Source: Paenibacillus humicola (GTDB taxonomy: Bacteria > Bacillota > Bacilli > Paenibacillales > Paenibacillaceae). From it: a stretch of 64,000 nt of DNA. The position numbers and the translations under genes were made by a program. The notes beneath the pieces were generated by a model, which saw nothing but the letters and a program-made list of their open reading frames with translations, had not been told where the DNA came from and ran no database searches. Shown here piece after piece: positions 49,073 to 56,569 of the stretch. The stretch spans positions 1,762,501-1,826,500 of the forward strand of contig NZ_JAQGPL010000001.1 in NCBI RefSeq assembly GCF_028826105.1. Direction: 5' to 3'. Each line of letters opens with the position of its first letter. The first letter of the stretch is position 1.

Positions 49073-49756
49073 TTACTCTTCCCGGCTTTGGGTAAAGATC
49101 ATGATATATTTAAGCAGCTCGAGCATCGAGATCAAAGCGGCGGCGACATAGGTCAGCGCGGCGGCGTTAAGCACCTTCGCCACGCCTCGTTCCTCGTCGT
49201 TCGTAATGAAGCCCTCCGAAACCATCAGGGCGCGAGCGCGGCTGCTGGCGTTGAATTCAACCGGCAGCGTAATGAGCTGAAAAGCGACCGCGCAGGAGAA
49301 GAACAGAATCCCCAAACCGATCAGCCCCGTCATGTTAAACAGGAAGCCGGCGATCAGCAGGAAAGGCGCCGCGCCCGACGCGATATTCACGACCGGGAAG
49401 ATGCGGTGGCGAAGCGTTAGCATCGGATAATGCACCTTATGCTGAATCGCGTGCCCTACCTCGTGACAAGCCACGGAAACGGCCGAAATCGAGCTTTCGT
49501 AATAGACGGGCTCCGACAGCCTTACGACTCGGTGTATCGGGTCGTAGTGGTCGGTCAGCGCGCCGGGGACGGGCTCGATCGGCACATCGTGCAATCCGTT
49601 CGCGTCCAGCATCCGCCTTGCCGCATCGTAACCCGTCATGCCGCTGTAGGTGCTCACCTCGGACCAGCGGTTAAAGGTGCCGCGTACGCGGAACTGGGCC
49701 CATACGGACAAGATGAACGCCGGTATAATCAGGATGTCCATCGGATGAAAAAACAT
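49073..49756 (-). CDS. yugP: Zinc metallopeptidase, YugP family
   Basis: 227 residues. DUF zinc_peptidase (PF04298): an N-terminal hydrophobic anchor (HPMDILIIPAFILSVWAQF), the zinc site HEVGH in VACHEVGHAIQHKVHYP, and two further membrane helices (IASGAAPFLLIAGFLFNM and GLGILFFSCAVAFQL). A membrane-embedded protease-like protein with unknown substrate. It follows the MerR gene by 32 bases on the same strand, so the regulator probably is cotranscribed. Confidence 0.92.
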   Translation of the reverse strand: MFFHPMDILIIPAFILSVWAQFRVRGTFNRWSEVSTYSGMTGYDAARRMLDANGLHDVPIEPVPGALTDHYDPIHRVVRLSEPVYYESSISAVSVACHEVGHAIQHKVHYPMLTLRHRIFPVVNIASGAAPFLLIAGFLFNMTGLIGLGILFFSCAVAFQLITLPVEFNASSRARALMVSEGFITNDEERGVAKVLNAAALTYVAAALISMLELLKYIMIFTQSREE

Positions 49757-49788
49757 TTTGCCGTTCCCTCCACAGGTATAGATTTGTG

Positions 49789-50229
49789 CTACATAATCCC
49801 GCTCTTGTTCAGCAGCAGCATCAGCGCTTCGACGCAGGCGGCCGTTTGCGGCACGATACGCTTAAACAGATGCTTCGCCTGCTGCGGCTTCAGCTGATTC
49901 AGAACGGGCTCCAGCTCCTTCACTTCGCGCTGCAGCTGTTCCAGATGCAGCTGGAAGTCCGTGAGCTTGCTGGACACCTGCTCCTGAGAAGAAACCTTCC
50001 GCCAAGCGGAGATGACGGCGCGGATTTCGTCCAAGGAATATTTGTCCTGCTTCATTTGTTCAATACGTTTGAGCCGAAGCAAGGTTTCATCGCTGTAGAG
50101 GCGATAATTTTTGGCTGAACGGGTCTCCGGTTCGATCAGCCCAAGGGAAGTGTAAAAGTCGATCGTTCGAGGGCTGACACCGGCCTTTTTGGATAATTCG
50201 CCGATCCGATACAATGGTTTGTCTGCCAA
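49789..50229 (-). CDS. MerR-family transcriptional regulator
   Basis: 146 residues from TTG 50229, 8 bases after GGAAGG on the minus strand; GTG 50238 in frame lies too close to that site. The N-terminal winged HTH reads YRIGELSKKAGVSPRTIDFYTS and RSAKNYRLYSDETLLRL; a coiled coil follows (about 80-115); the C-terminus has a single Cys (TAACVEAL) and no metal-site cluster, so the signal is not evident. Upstream of yugP in one operon. Confidence 0.88.
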   Translation of the reverse strand: MADKPLYRIGELSKKAGVSPRTIDFYTSLGLIEPETRSAKNYRLYSDETLLRLKRIEQMKQDKYSLDEIRAVISAWRKVSSQEQVSSKLTDFQLHLEQLQREVKELEPVLNQLKPQQAKHLFKRIVPQTAACVEALMLLLNKSGIM

Positions 50230-50296
50230 TGTCTTCACCTTCCTTCATTATTCTCACGGCGCGAGCGGTTCATGCTCCTTACATCTATTTATATAT

Positions 50297-50326
50297 ATGA
50301 TACCGAATGTAGAACCATACAGTCAA
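50297..50326 (-). promoter_or_regulatory. Promoter of merR-yugP
   Basis: Read on the minus strand: TTGACT (50326-50321), 18-bp spacer, TATCAT (50302-50297). Transcription should begin near 50290. Confidence 0.65.
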
Positions 50327-50518
50327 ACGTTATGCTTTTCATTACCAGGGGATCCCTGCAGCACGCATTTCGGCTCGCTCCCGCTGGAGGAAACGCATGG
50401 AAGAAAAGTGAACAGGGCAAAACTTTTGGGAAAAGACGAAAATTAATCCGGCCGTTGGCAGCGGTTTCGGGGGAAAAGACGGAAAAAACTTAACGTTCGG
50501 CATCTTAATCCGTCACAA

Positions 50519-50535
50519 TGTTAGATAAAATTATT
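50519..50535 (+). promoter_or_regulatory. Degenerate upstream GlnR/TnrA-like site
   Basis: TGTTA-N7-TTATT: the left half matches TGTNA, the right half matches TNACA only at two fixed positions. It is centred about 60 bases upstream of the predicted amtB start of transcription, where an activator could bind. Confidence 0.3.
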
Positions 50536-50553
50536 GAAAATAGCAAAACTATA

Positions 50554-50582
50554 TTGTCAAACTAAGTACTTCTGACTATAAT
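50554..50582 (+). promoter_or_regulatory. Sigma-A promoter of amtB
   Basis: TTGTCA (50554-50559), 17-bp spacer, perfect TATAAT (50577-50582). Transcription expected near 50589. Confidence 0.8.
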
Positions 50583-50603
50583 GACATTAAGTCTTTCCTC
50601 ATA

Positions 50604-50620
50604 TGTGATGAAACATAACA
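50604..50620 (+). promoter_or_regulatory. GlnR/TnrA operator of amtB
   Basis: TGTGA-TGAAACA-TAACA fits the consensus TGTNA-N7-TNACA at every fixed position. It begins about 15 bases after the predicted start of transcription, a place suited to repression under nitrogen excess. Confidence 0.8.
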
Positions 50621-50639
50621 TTATTAGGGAGTGGTCGTA

Positions 50640-52004
50640 GTGGTCAAGAAATTAGCAATCTCTTTGGGGGCGTTGGCGTTATTGTTCCCTGCAATGGCGT
50701 TTGCGGACGATCCGTCCGCAGCAACGCTGAATATGGGGCTGAACGCGATTTGGGTGCTCGTTGCAGGCGTGCTTGTGCTTCTGATGCAGGGCGGCTTCAT
50801 TCTGCTCGAATCCGGTTCGACGCGGATGAAAAACGCCGGTCACGTCGCCGGCAAGACTATTTTTACGCTGGGTCTTTGTTCCCTGGTATACTGGGCTGTA
50901 GGTTACGGTTTCTCGTTCGGCACGGATAATGCCAATTCGGCGATCAGCAAATTTATCGGCGCCGGCAACTTTTTCTTTAATCCGCCGATGGTCGCCGGTG
51001 AAGGCGAAAGCTACCCGACGACAATTTTCTTCATTTTCCAGCTTGCCTTTGCTTCGATTTCGCTCTCCATCGCATGGGGCGGTTTCGCGGAGCGCGCAAA
51101 GCTGGCTTCCTACCTGGTGTTCACGATTTTGTTCACGGCTGTCATTTATCCGGTCATCGCGCACTGGATTTGGGGCGGCGGTTTTCTGGCGAAAGCCGGC
51201 GCGCAGGATTACGCCGGTTCGACGGTCGTTCACTTGACGGGCGCGCTGGCGGCGTTTGCGGCGACGGTGCTGCTTAAACCGCGTATCGGTAAATTCAACA
51301 AAGACGGCTCGGCAAACGAAATTCTCGGCCATAACCAAGTATTCAGCGCACTGTCGGTTCTGCTGCTGTGGGTCGGCTGGTTCGGCTTTAACGCAGGCAG
51401 CGCGCTCAGCGTAGGCACCGGTTTCTTCGGCTATGTCGCGTTCAATACACAGCTCGGAGCGGCTGCCGGCGCGGTTGCGGCGATGCTCATTTCCTGGCTC
51501 GTTTCCGGCAAGGCCGAAATCGGCACGATGCTGAACGGCGCGCTCGCCGGTCTCGTCGCCATCACGGCATCCTGTGCGTTTGTCGATCCGTGGGCTGCGG
51601 TCGTCATCGGTCTTGTGGCAGGCGTGCTCGTTTATTTCAGCGCCAAGTTTTTCGAGAAAATCAAAGTCGACGATCCGATTTACGCGATGTCCGTTCACGG
51701 CGCGGCCGGTATTTGGGGAACGCTTGCCAACGGCATTTTCGCAACGCAAAAGCTGGCGGAGCAGGTCGGCGTCGGCCAAGGCGGCCTGATCGATACGGGC
51801 AGCTGGCACCAGCTCGGCGTTCAGCTCGAATCGGTCGTCATCTGCGGCGCATACGTGCTTGCGGCATCGTTCATCCTGCTCGGCATTATGAAGGCGGTCA
51901 TGGGCTTCCGCGTGACGGAAGAACAGGAAATCATCGGTCTCGACTTGTCCGAGCACGGCTCCTACGGTTATCCGGAGCAAATGAAAAAAGCGCAAAACAT
52001 GTAA
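50640..52004 (+). CDS. amtB: Ammonium transporter AmtB
   Basis: 454 residues from GTG 50640, 8 bases after AGGGAG. A signal-peptide-like first segment ends near FADDPSA; 11 helices follow. The twin-histidine pore residues are seen in VVHLTGALAAF and SVHGAAGIWG. The cytosolic tail (RVTEEQEIIGLDLSEHGSYGYP) is the part that PII proteins contact in other bacteria. No glnK/glnB gene follows; instead a DUF294 gene starts 40 bases later. GlnR-type operator and sigma-A promoter upstream. Confidence 0.96.
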   Translation: MVKKLAISLGALALLFPAMAFADDPSAATLNMGLNAIWVLVAGVLVLLMQGGFILLESGSTRMKNAGHVAGKTIFTLGLCSLVYWAVGYGFSFGTDNANSAISKFIGAGNFFFNPPMVAGEGESYPTTIFFIFQLAFASISLSIAWGGFAERAKLASYLVFTILFTAVIYPVIAHWIWGGGFLAKAGAQDYAGSTVVHLTGALAAFAATVLLKPRIGKFNKDGSANEILGHNQVFSALSVLLLWVGWFGFNAGSALSVGTGFFGYVAFNTQLGAAAGAVAAMLISWLVSGKAEIGTMLNGALAGLVAITASCAFVDPWAAVVIGLVAGVLVYFSAKFFEKIKVDDPIYAMSVHGAAGIWGTLANGIFATQKLAEQVGVGQGGLIDTGSWHQLGVQLESVVICGAYVLAASFILLGIMKAVMGFRVTEEQEIIGLDLSEHGSYGYPEQMKKAQNM

Positions 52005-52044
52005 TACGAATCGACTTATCTCAAGACCGAGAGGAGCAGGCCGC

Positions 52045-53112
52045 ATGAGCGATCCGGTTTGTGCGCAGCTCCTGCCGCTCATCGCTGCAGCCGATGATGC
52101 GGCGTCGCTGCGCGGATTGCGGGATCAATTCCACGAGCATTTACGCACACAGCTCCTCCGGCAGCCGGTCGAACAATTATATACGGATCTGAACGAGGTG
52201 CACAACGCTTTAATCAGGCGAGCGATTGCCTTATCAGAGTCGATGCTGGCACGGTCGGGACTTGGAACCCCGCCCGTGCCTTACGCATATTTGTTGTTCG
52301 GCAGCGGCGGCAGGGAGGAGCAGACGCTATCGAGCGATCAGGACAGCGGACTGGTATATGCCGATCCGGGCGGCGAAGCGAAGGAGCAGGTCGCCGCGTA
52401 CTTTCAAACGTTGACGGAAACGATCGTCGATATGCTGCAGCAGCTTGGTTACCCGCCATGCGAGGGCAACGTGCTGAGCTCGAATCCGGAGTGGCGGATG
52501 TCGCTGCCGGCCTGGAAAGCGAAGCTGAACGGGTGGTTTGCGGAACCGGATTGGGAACGCGTCCGCTACCTGCTGATCGTGGCGGACTGCCGCCTCATTT
52601 ACGGCGAGGGCCGGCTTTTTCAGGCGCTGAAGGACCACTTTTTCTCCGATATGCTCAAAAACCCGGTCATCGTACGCCATATGGTCAACAATACGATGCG
52701 CCACAAAATACTGATCGGCGTATTCGGCCAGCTGCTGAAGGAGCAGTACGGCGAGGACGCCGGCAGCGTGGATATTAAATACGGCGCTTATATTCCGATG
52801 GTGAATGCGATCCGGCTGATGGCCGTGCAGGAGGAGCTGCGGGAAACGTCGACGCTGTCGCGCATCCGCGGGCTTCTGCTCAAAGGGAAGCTGTCGGCGT
52901 CGGATGCCTCGTCGTATGCCCGCGCGTTCCGTTTGTTTCTGCAGCTTCGGCTCATGGCAACTGAACGGGATGAGGGGAACCTGTACGGGAACAACGGCAA
53001 AATTCACGGCAGCAAGCTGACCAAGGACATCGTCGAGGAGCTGAAGGATGGACTTCGAATCGGCAAAAGACTGCAGCGGCGGGTAGAGAAAGAAACGCAC
53101 GGCAGGCTTTAG
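52045..53112 (+). CDS. DUF294 nucleotidyltransferase-like protein (GlnD-like fold)
   Basis: 355 residues from ATG 52045 behind GAGAGGAG. N-terminal helices, then the nucleotidyltransferase signature GSGGREEQTLSSDQDSG (86-102) with Asp98 and Asp100 as likely metal ligands, then the DUF294 C-terminal helical domain (about 215-350). The fold is that of the GlnD uridylyltransferase head, but there are no HD or ACT domains and no CBS/cNMP domains usual for Gram-negative relatives. Target unknown. It lies between amtB and an exonuclease gene with short gaps, so one transcript under nitrogen control is likely. Confidence 0.88.
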   Translation: MSDPVCAQLLPLIAAADDAASLRGLRDQFHEHLRTQLLRQPVEQLYTDLNEVHNALIRRAIALSESMLARSGLGTPPVPYAYLLFGSGGREEQTLSSDQDSGLVYADPGGEAKEQVAAYFQTLTETIVDMLQQLGYPPCEGNVLSSNPEWRMSLPAWKAKLNGWFAEPDWERVRYLLIVADCRLIYGEGRLFQALKDHFFSDMLKNPVIVRHMVNNTMRHKILIGVFGQLLKEQYGEDAGSVDIKYGAYIPMVNAIRLMAVQEELRETSTLSRIRGLLLKGKLSASDASSYARAFRLFLQLRLMATERDEGNLYGNNGKIHGSKLTKDIVEELKDGLRIGKRLQRRVEKETHGRL

Positions 53113-53132
53113 GCAAGGCGGAGGGGAAAACC

Positions 53133-53867
53133 ATGAAGGAACATAAAAGCGTCGGACGGATGTGGCATTTGTATAAAATGGGCGGCATTACGCCCGCAAT
53201 CGCTTCGATGCTCGGCGCTCAAAACGCGCAGCAGATGGCGTTCATCCGTTCGATGTCGAAGGAGCAGCGGAAGGAGTCGATTTTATCGCAGCCGCTGCTC
53301 GATCTGGAAGTTGTGGTATTCGATTTGGAGACGACGGGATTTTATCCTTACAACGGCGACGAAATTTTATCGATCGGCGCGGTGACGCTGAAGGGCGACC
53401 GGCTGCAGGATAACCGCTCGTTCTACAGCCTCGTCAATCCGAAGCGGAAGGTGCCCAAGCATATTACGGAGCTGACCGGCATTACGAACGATATGGTGGC
53501 GGACGCGCCGGACCTTATGCAGGCACTGCACGATTTTATGGAGTTTGTCGGAAAACGGATGCTCATCGCGCATGCGAGCGGTCACGACAAACAGTTCCTG
53601 AATGCCGCGCTGTGGCGTACGTCGAAGGTGAATCTGACGCATCGGGTACTTGATACGATGATGGTGGCCAAATGGCTCGAACCGAAACGGGAAGGCTATG
53701 GGCTGGATGAATTGCTGCAGGACAGCGGCATCGAGATTACACAGCGCCATCATGCGCTCGAGGATTCTTATATGACCGCGAAGCTGTGGCTGCATTACTT
53801 GAAGCGGATTACGGCCCGCAACATATTTACGCTGGACGATTTATACGCTTACCTCAGCAAGCATTAA
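53133..53867 (+). CDS. DnaQ-like 3'-5' exonuclease (DEDDh)
   Basis: 244 residues from ATG 53133 with GCGGAGGGG upstream. Exo I motif FDLETTGFYPY with Asp64 and Glu66; Exo II region LIAHASGHDKQFLN; Exo III HHALEDSYMTA with catalytic His and Asp. A 60-residue N-terminal helical extension precedes the fold. Relatives include Pol III epsilon and small-oligonucleotide nucleases. In Gram-negatives a DnaQ-like gene often sits beside a DUF294 gene. Its 3' end overlaps the convergent M67 gene by 27 bases. Confidence 0.92.
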   Translation: MKEHKSVGRMWHLYKMGGITPAIASMLGAQNAQQMAFIRSMSKEQRKESILSQPLLDLEVVVFDLETTGFYPYNGDEILSIGAVTLKGDRLQDNRSFYSLVNPKRKVPKHITELTGITNDMVADAPDLMQALHDFMEFVGKRMLIAHASGHDKQFLNAALWRTSKVNLTHRVLDTMMVAKWLEPKREGYGLDELLQDSGIEITQRHHALEDSYMTAKLWLHYLKRITARNIFTLDDLYAYLSKH

Positions 53868-54347
53868 CGGCAAGAGCCTTCCGTCCTGCAAACGATAAGC
53901 CTGAATGTGCGGTTCCGCCGGATTCGCCAGCGATATAATCCAATAGCTGTCCGCCTTGAGGTACCGGAGCCCGGCCAAATCGGCCGCCGAAGGAACCGGT
54001 TCGGTTCGCGGATGGGAATGATAAATGCCGGCAAGCGATTGTCGGTTTTTTTGTATGCCGTAAACGGTGCGGATCCAGTCGGACGGATCGAAAGCGAATG
54101 TTTTGCCGCTGCTTAGCGCGGCGTTACGGATCGGATATACGGCGTTCGCCGGCCCGACGCAGCCTTCCGGCAAACGATTCGCAAGCGGCCCCTCATCCGG
54201 TCTGCTGCACGCCAGAGCGCCGCACGCTTCAGCCGGATAACGCCGCCGGCAGTCGGCGAGCATCAGGGCGAGCGCTTCGCGGGTGATGCTCGCCCGGCCG
54301 CGGCGATCCGATCCCGCTCCGGCGTCATGCGTTCTATAAGTCGGCAT
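53841..54347 (-). CDS. M67-family (JAMM/MPN+) metallopeptidase
   Basis: 168 residues from ATG 54347, behind AAAGGAG on the minus strand; the frame extends further upstream without a ribosome site. The JAMM zinc site is HSHPRTEPVPSAAD (HxHP-x7-S-x2-D type), with an upstream Glu in PAEACGAL. Bacterial JAMM proteases cut ubiquitin-like sulfur carriers or act as deconjugases, but no ThiS/MoaD-like gene is nearby. It follows the MFS gene on the same strand, after a long hairpin. Confidence 0.88.
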   Translation of the reverse strand: MPTYRTHDAGAGSDRRGRASITREALALMLADCRRRYPAEACGALACSRPDEGPLANRLPEGCVGPANAVYPIRNAALSSGKTFAFDPSDWIRTVYGIQKNRQSLAGIYHSHPRTEPVPSAADLAGLRYLKADSYWIISLANPAEPHIQAYRLQDGRLLPLMLAEVSV

Positions 54348-54361
54348 TCCGCGCTTCTCCT

Positions 54362-54416
54362 TTCTTCGAAAAGCTTCATCCTTGATGGCAGTATACGCGA
54401 TGAAGCTTCGGAAGAA
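54362..54416 (-). other. Long intercistronic hairpin between MFS and M67 genes
   Basis: TTCTTCGAAAAGCTTCATC (54362-54380) pairs with GATGAAGCTTCGGAAGAA (54399-54416) with a small internal loop. On the minus strand there is no T run after it; its 3' arm touches the AAAGGAG site of the M67 gene. Confidence 0.55.
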
Positions 54417-54421
54417 AAGGG

Positions 54422-55726
54422 TCAGGACGCGCTGCCGGCTTTCTTCGGCGGGTGTACGAACAGCAGCACGACGAAAAAGGCGGCGAGCGATAGTCCGGAC
54501 ACGACACCGTAAAGGAGAGCATCCGATTTGCCGGATAGCCAGCCGAATATCGGCGGTCCAAAGGCGACGCCGAAAAAACGGAGCGCACTGTACAGCGACA
54601 TGATCATGCCGCGGTGCGAACGGTCGACGGCCCCGGCGATGAGCGTATTGAGGCAGGGGAGCAGGAGCCCCGTTCCGATGCCGCTGAGCGTCGCGAAGCC
54701 GATCAGGAAGTACATGTTCCGGTAAAGCAGCGCCGCGGCGGCGAGGGATACGCACATCATGGCGAGACCGATCACCATCAGGCGGCGCATCAGCGGGCCG
54801 TTCTTTTTGATTACCCGCCCGGTCACGTAGGCGGTGACGACCAGACCGAGCAGCGGGATGGCCAGCACGCCGCCTTTGGCGACGCCGTCAATCCGGTATG
54901 GGGCTCCTTCCAGCACGTTTGAGAGACGGAACAGGACGCCGAACAGGATAAACAGGCCGAGTGCGCCGCAGATGAAGGTGGAGACGAGCCAGCGGCCTTT
55001 TTCTTTGAACAACGTGACGATGTCGGCCACGTACTGCTTCACGGTTGGCGGCTTGTCGTCCGATTTCGGCTCCTTGATCCAAAACATCACCGCGGCGAAC
55101 GAAGCCGCGCAGAAGATCGGAAAGGCAAAAAACGGCGCATACCAGACGATCAGCGCGAATAGCGAGCCCAATATCGGGCTGATCACCTTGCCGGCCCCGT
55201 TCGACGCCTCGATCAGGCCGAGCGCCTCGCTCTCGGTGCCGTCTTTATACTTGTCCCCTACGAGCGCCATGGCAATCGGCGATGTTCCTGCCGCTCCGAT
55301 GCCTTGAAAGGCGCGCGAAACGATCAGAAGCCAGTAGGAGTTCCATACCGCGCCCAATCCGGCGAAAATACCCGCGATGCCGTATACGGCAAGTGAAGGC
55401 AAAATGATCGCCTTGCGCGAAAAACGGTCGGATAAATAGCCGGCCAGCGGAATAACGACTCCCGCTGCGACGGAGAATAACGTAATGACCAGGCTGGCCT
55501 GGAAGCCGGAAATCCGAAGCTTGCGCTCCATATCCGGAAGGATGGGCACCAGCATCGAATTGCCCAGCACGAGCACGAGCGGAACGGTCGCGAGCGAGAT
55601 ATACTCGAGCCATTTTCCCCCGCCGTTTTTGCCGGAAGGCTGTTTCCGATTTTCGTCCTTGGTATAATCCGCAACGCGCAGGCCGCCGCGTTTGCCGGCA
55701 GAAGAACGTGATGTTGTCGTCGCCAT
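54422..55726 (-). CDS. MFS transporter (drug/siderophore exporter type)
   Basis: 434 residues. A 45-residue hydrophilic start, then 12 helices. The MFS loop 2-3 motif is GYLSDRFSRKAIILPSL, and motif C-like residues GIGAAGTSPIAMALVG are in helix 5, which is typical of drug:proton antiporters (14-1 or 12-helix DHA types; B. subtilis YmfD is similar in plan). Substrate unknown. An inverted repeat GGTAC-N8-GTACC at 55756-55773 lies in the spacer shared with the divergent ResA-like gene. Confidence 0.85.
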   Translation of the reverse strand: MATTTSRSSAGKRGGLRVADYTKDENRKQPSGKNGGGKWLEYISLATVPLVLVLGNSMLVPILPDMERKLRISGFQASLVITLFSVAAGVVIPLAGYLSDRFSRKAIILPSLAVYGIAGIFAGLGAVWNSYWLLIVSRAFQGIGAAGTSPIAMALVGDKYKDGTESEALGLIEASNGAGKVISPILGSLFALIVWYAPFFAFPIFCAASFAAVMFWIKEPKSDDKPPTVKQYVADIVTLFKEKGRWLVSTFICGALGLFILFGVLFRLSNVLEGAPYRIDGVAKGGVLAIPLLGLVVTAYVTGRVIKKNGPLMRRLMVIGLAMMCVSLAAAALLYRNMYFLIGFATLSGIGTGLLLPCLNTLIAGAVDRSHRGMIMSLYSALRFFGVAFGPPIFGWLSGKSDALLYGVVSGLSLAAFFVVLLFVHPPKKAGSAS

Positions 55727-55755
55727 TGGTTGGTCGCTCCCGCAGTCATTTTATT

Positions 55756-55773
55756 GGTACCCTGTAATGTACC
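55756..55773. promoter_or_regulatory. Inverted repeat in the MFS/ResA divergent spacer, possible operator
   Basis: GGTAC (55756-55760), 8 bases, GTACC (55769-55773). It is about 30 bases upstream of the MFS start on the minus strand. No regulator gene is adjacent. Confidence 0.3.
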
Positions 55774-55780
55774 CCTCCGC

Positions 55781-55810
55781 TTGAGCTTCCATTCCCGAAC
55801 ATGGTAACAT
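55781..55810 (+). promoter_or_regulatory. Possible promoter of the ResA-like gene
   Basis: TTGAGC (55781-55786), 18-bp spacer, TAACAT (55805-55810). Both hexamers are imperfect. Confidence 0.35.
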
Positions 55811-55856
55811 GGAGAAGGTAACGATTAACCGACGATATAGGGAAAGAAGGCCTACC

Positions 55857-56471
55857 ATGAGAAAATATTTGATTTTGCTCTCGGTTGCCATCGTTTTGGC
55901 CGGAGTGGCGATATATCAGCATATGAACAGCGGAGCCGAAGCGGATGCCGGAGGTTCGAAGGCCGCCAGCGGTCCCGGACTCATTGCGGGGTCATCGGCG
56001 GCGGGTTCGGCGGACGTCAACCCCAAGCCCGGCTATACGGCTCCCCGGCTCGAGCTGACGGACTTGAACGAAAAACCTGTCGAGGTAGCCGGAAAGCGAG
56101 ACAAGCTGCTTATCGTCAATTTTTGGGCGTCCTGGTGTTATCCATGCGAGATGGAAGCGCCCGATCTGGAGTCGCTGTCGAAGAAATACGACGGCAAGCT
56201 CGACCTGTACGGCATTAACGCGACGAATTACGATCAAGAACGCCAGGCGAGGGCATTCGTCGATCAGCAGAAGCTGACCTTTCCGATATTGATGGACCGG
56301 AAGGGAAAAGCGGTTGAAGCCTATAAAGTGAGCTCGTTCCCGACGAGCCTGATCATCGATTCGAACGGCATCGTCAGGGAGAGGATTACCGGCATCATCA
56401 AGAAGGGCGAATGGGAGCAGCTGATCGACAAGTGGCTGAAGGCCGAGGGGGAGCCGAAGAAGGCCGCGTAG
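55857..56471 (+). CDS. ResA/TlpA-type membrane-anchored thiol-disulfide oxidoreductase
   Basis: 204 residues from ATG 55857, 6 bases after AAAGAAGG. Membrane anchor at residues 4-20, an Ala/Gly-rich linker to about 60, then a thioredoxin fold with WASWCYPCEMEAP (Cys94, Cys97) and cis-Pro in SSFPTSLIID. Proteins of this type reduce apocytochrome c or other extracytoplasmic thiols. No ccd/res genes adjoin it, so the partner is unknown. The promoter overlaps the spacer shared with the MFS gene. Confidence 0.9.
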   Translation: MRKYLILLSVAIVLAGVAIYQHMNSGAEADAGGSKAASGPGLIAGSSAAGSADVNPKPGYTAPRLELTDLNEKPVEVAGKRDKLLIVNFWASWCYPCEMEAPDLESLSKKYDGKLDLYGINATNYDQERQARAFVDQQKLTFPILMDRKGKAVEAYKVSSFPTSLIIDSNGIVRERITGIIKKGEWEQLIDKWLKAEGEPKKAA

Positions 56472-56509
56472 CGGCCGGATCATCCGATTTCCGTCAATCG
56501 TAATCGAAG

Positions 56510-56556
56510 AAATGCCCGGTCCAGCGCGCGTTCAGGCGGCTGAGCCGGGCATTTAT
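56510..56556. terminator. Terminator between the ResA-like gene and cimA
   Basis: AAATGCCCGG (56510-56519) pairs perfectly with CCGGGCATTT (56545-56554). Flanking T runs are short on both sides. Confidence 0.65.
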
Positions 56557-56569
56557 GTTAGGGATGCTT

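Larger units (their letters stand above)
50239..50639. other. Divergent control region between merR and amtB
   Basis: No gene. It holds the merR promoter, the amtB promoter and nitrogen-regulator site (listed separately). The part from about 50340 to 50515 shows no feature I can name. Confidence 0.6.
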
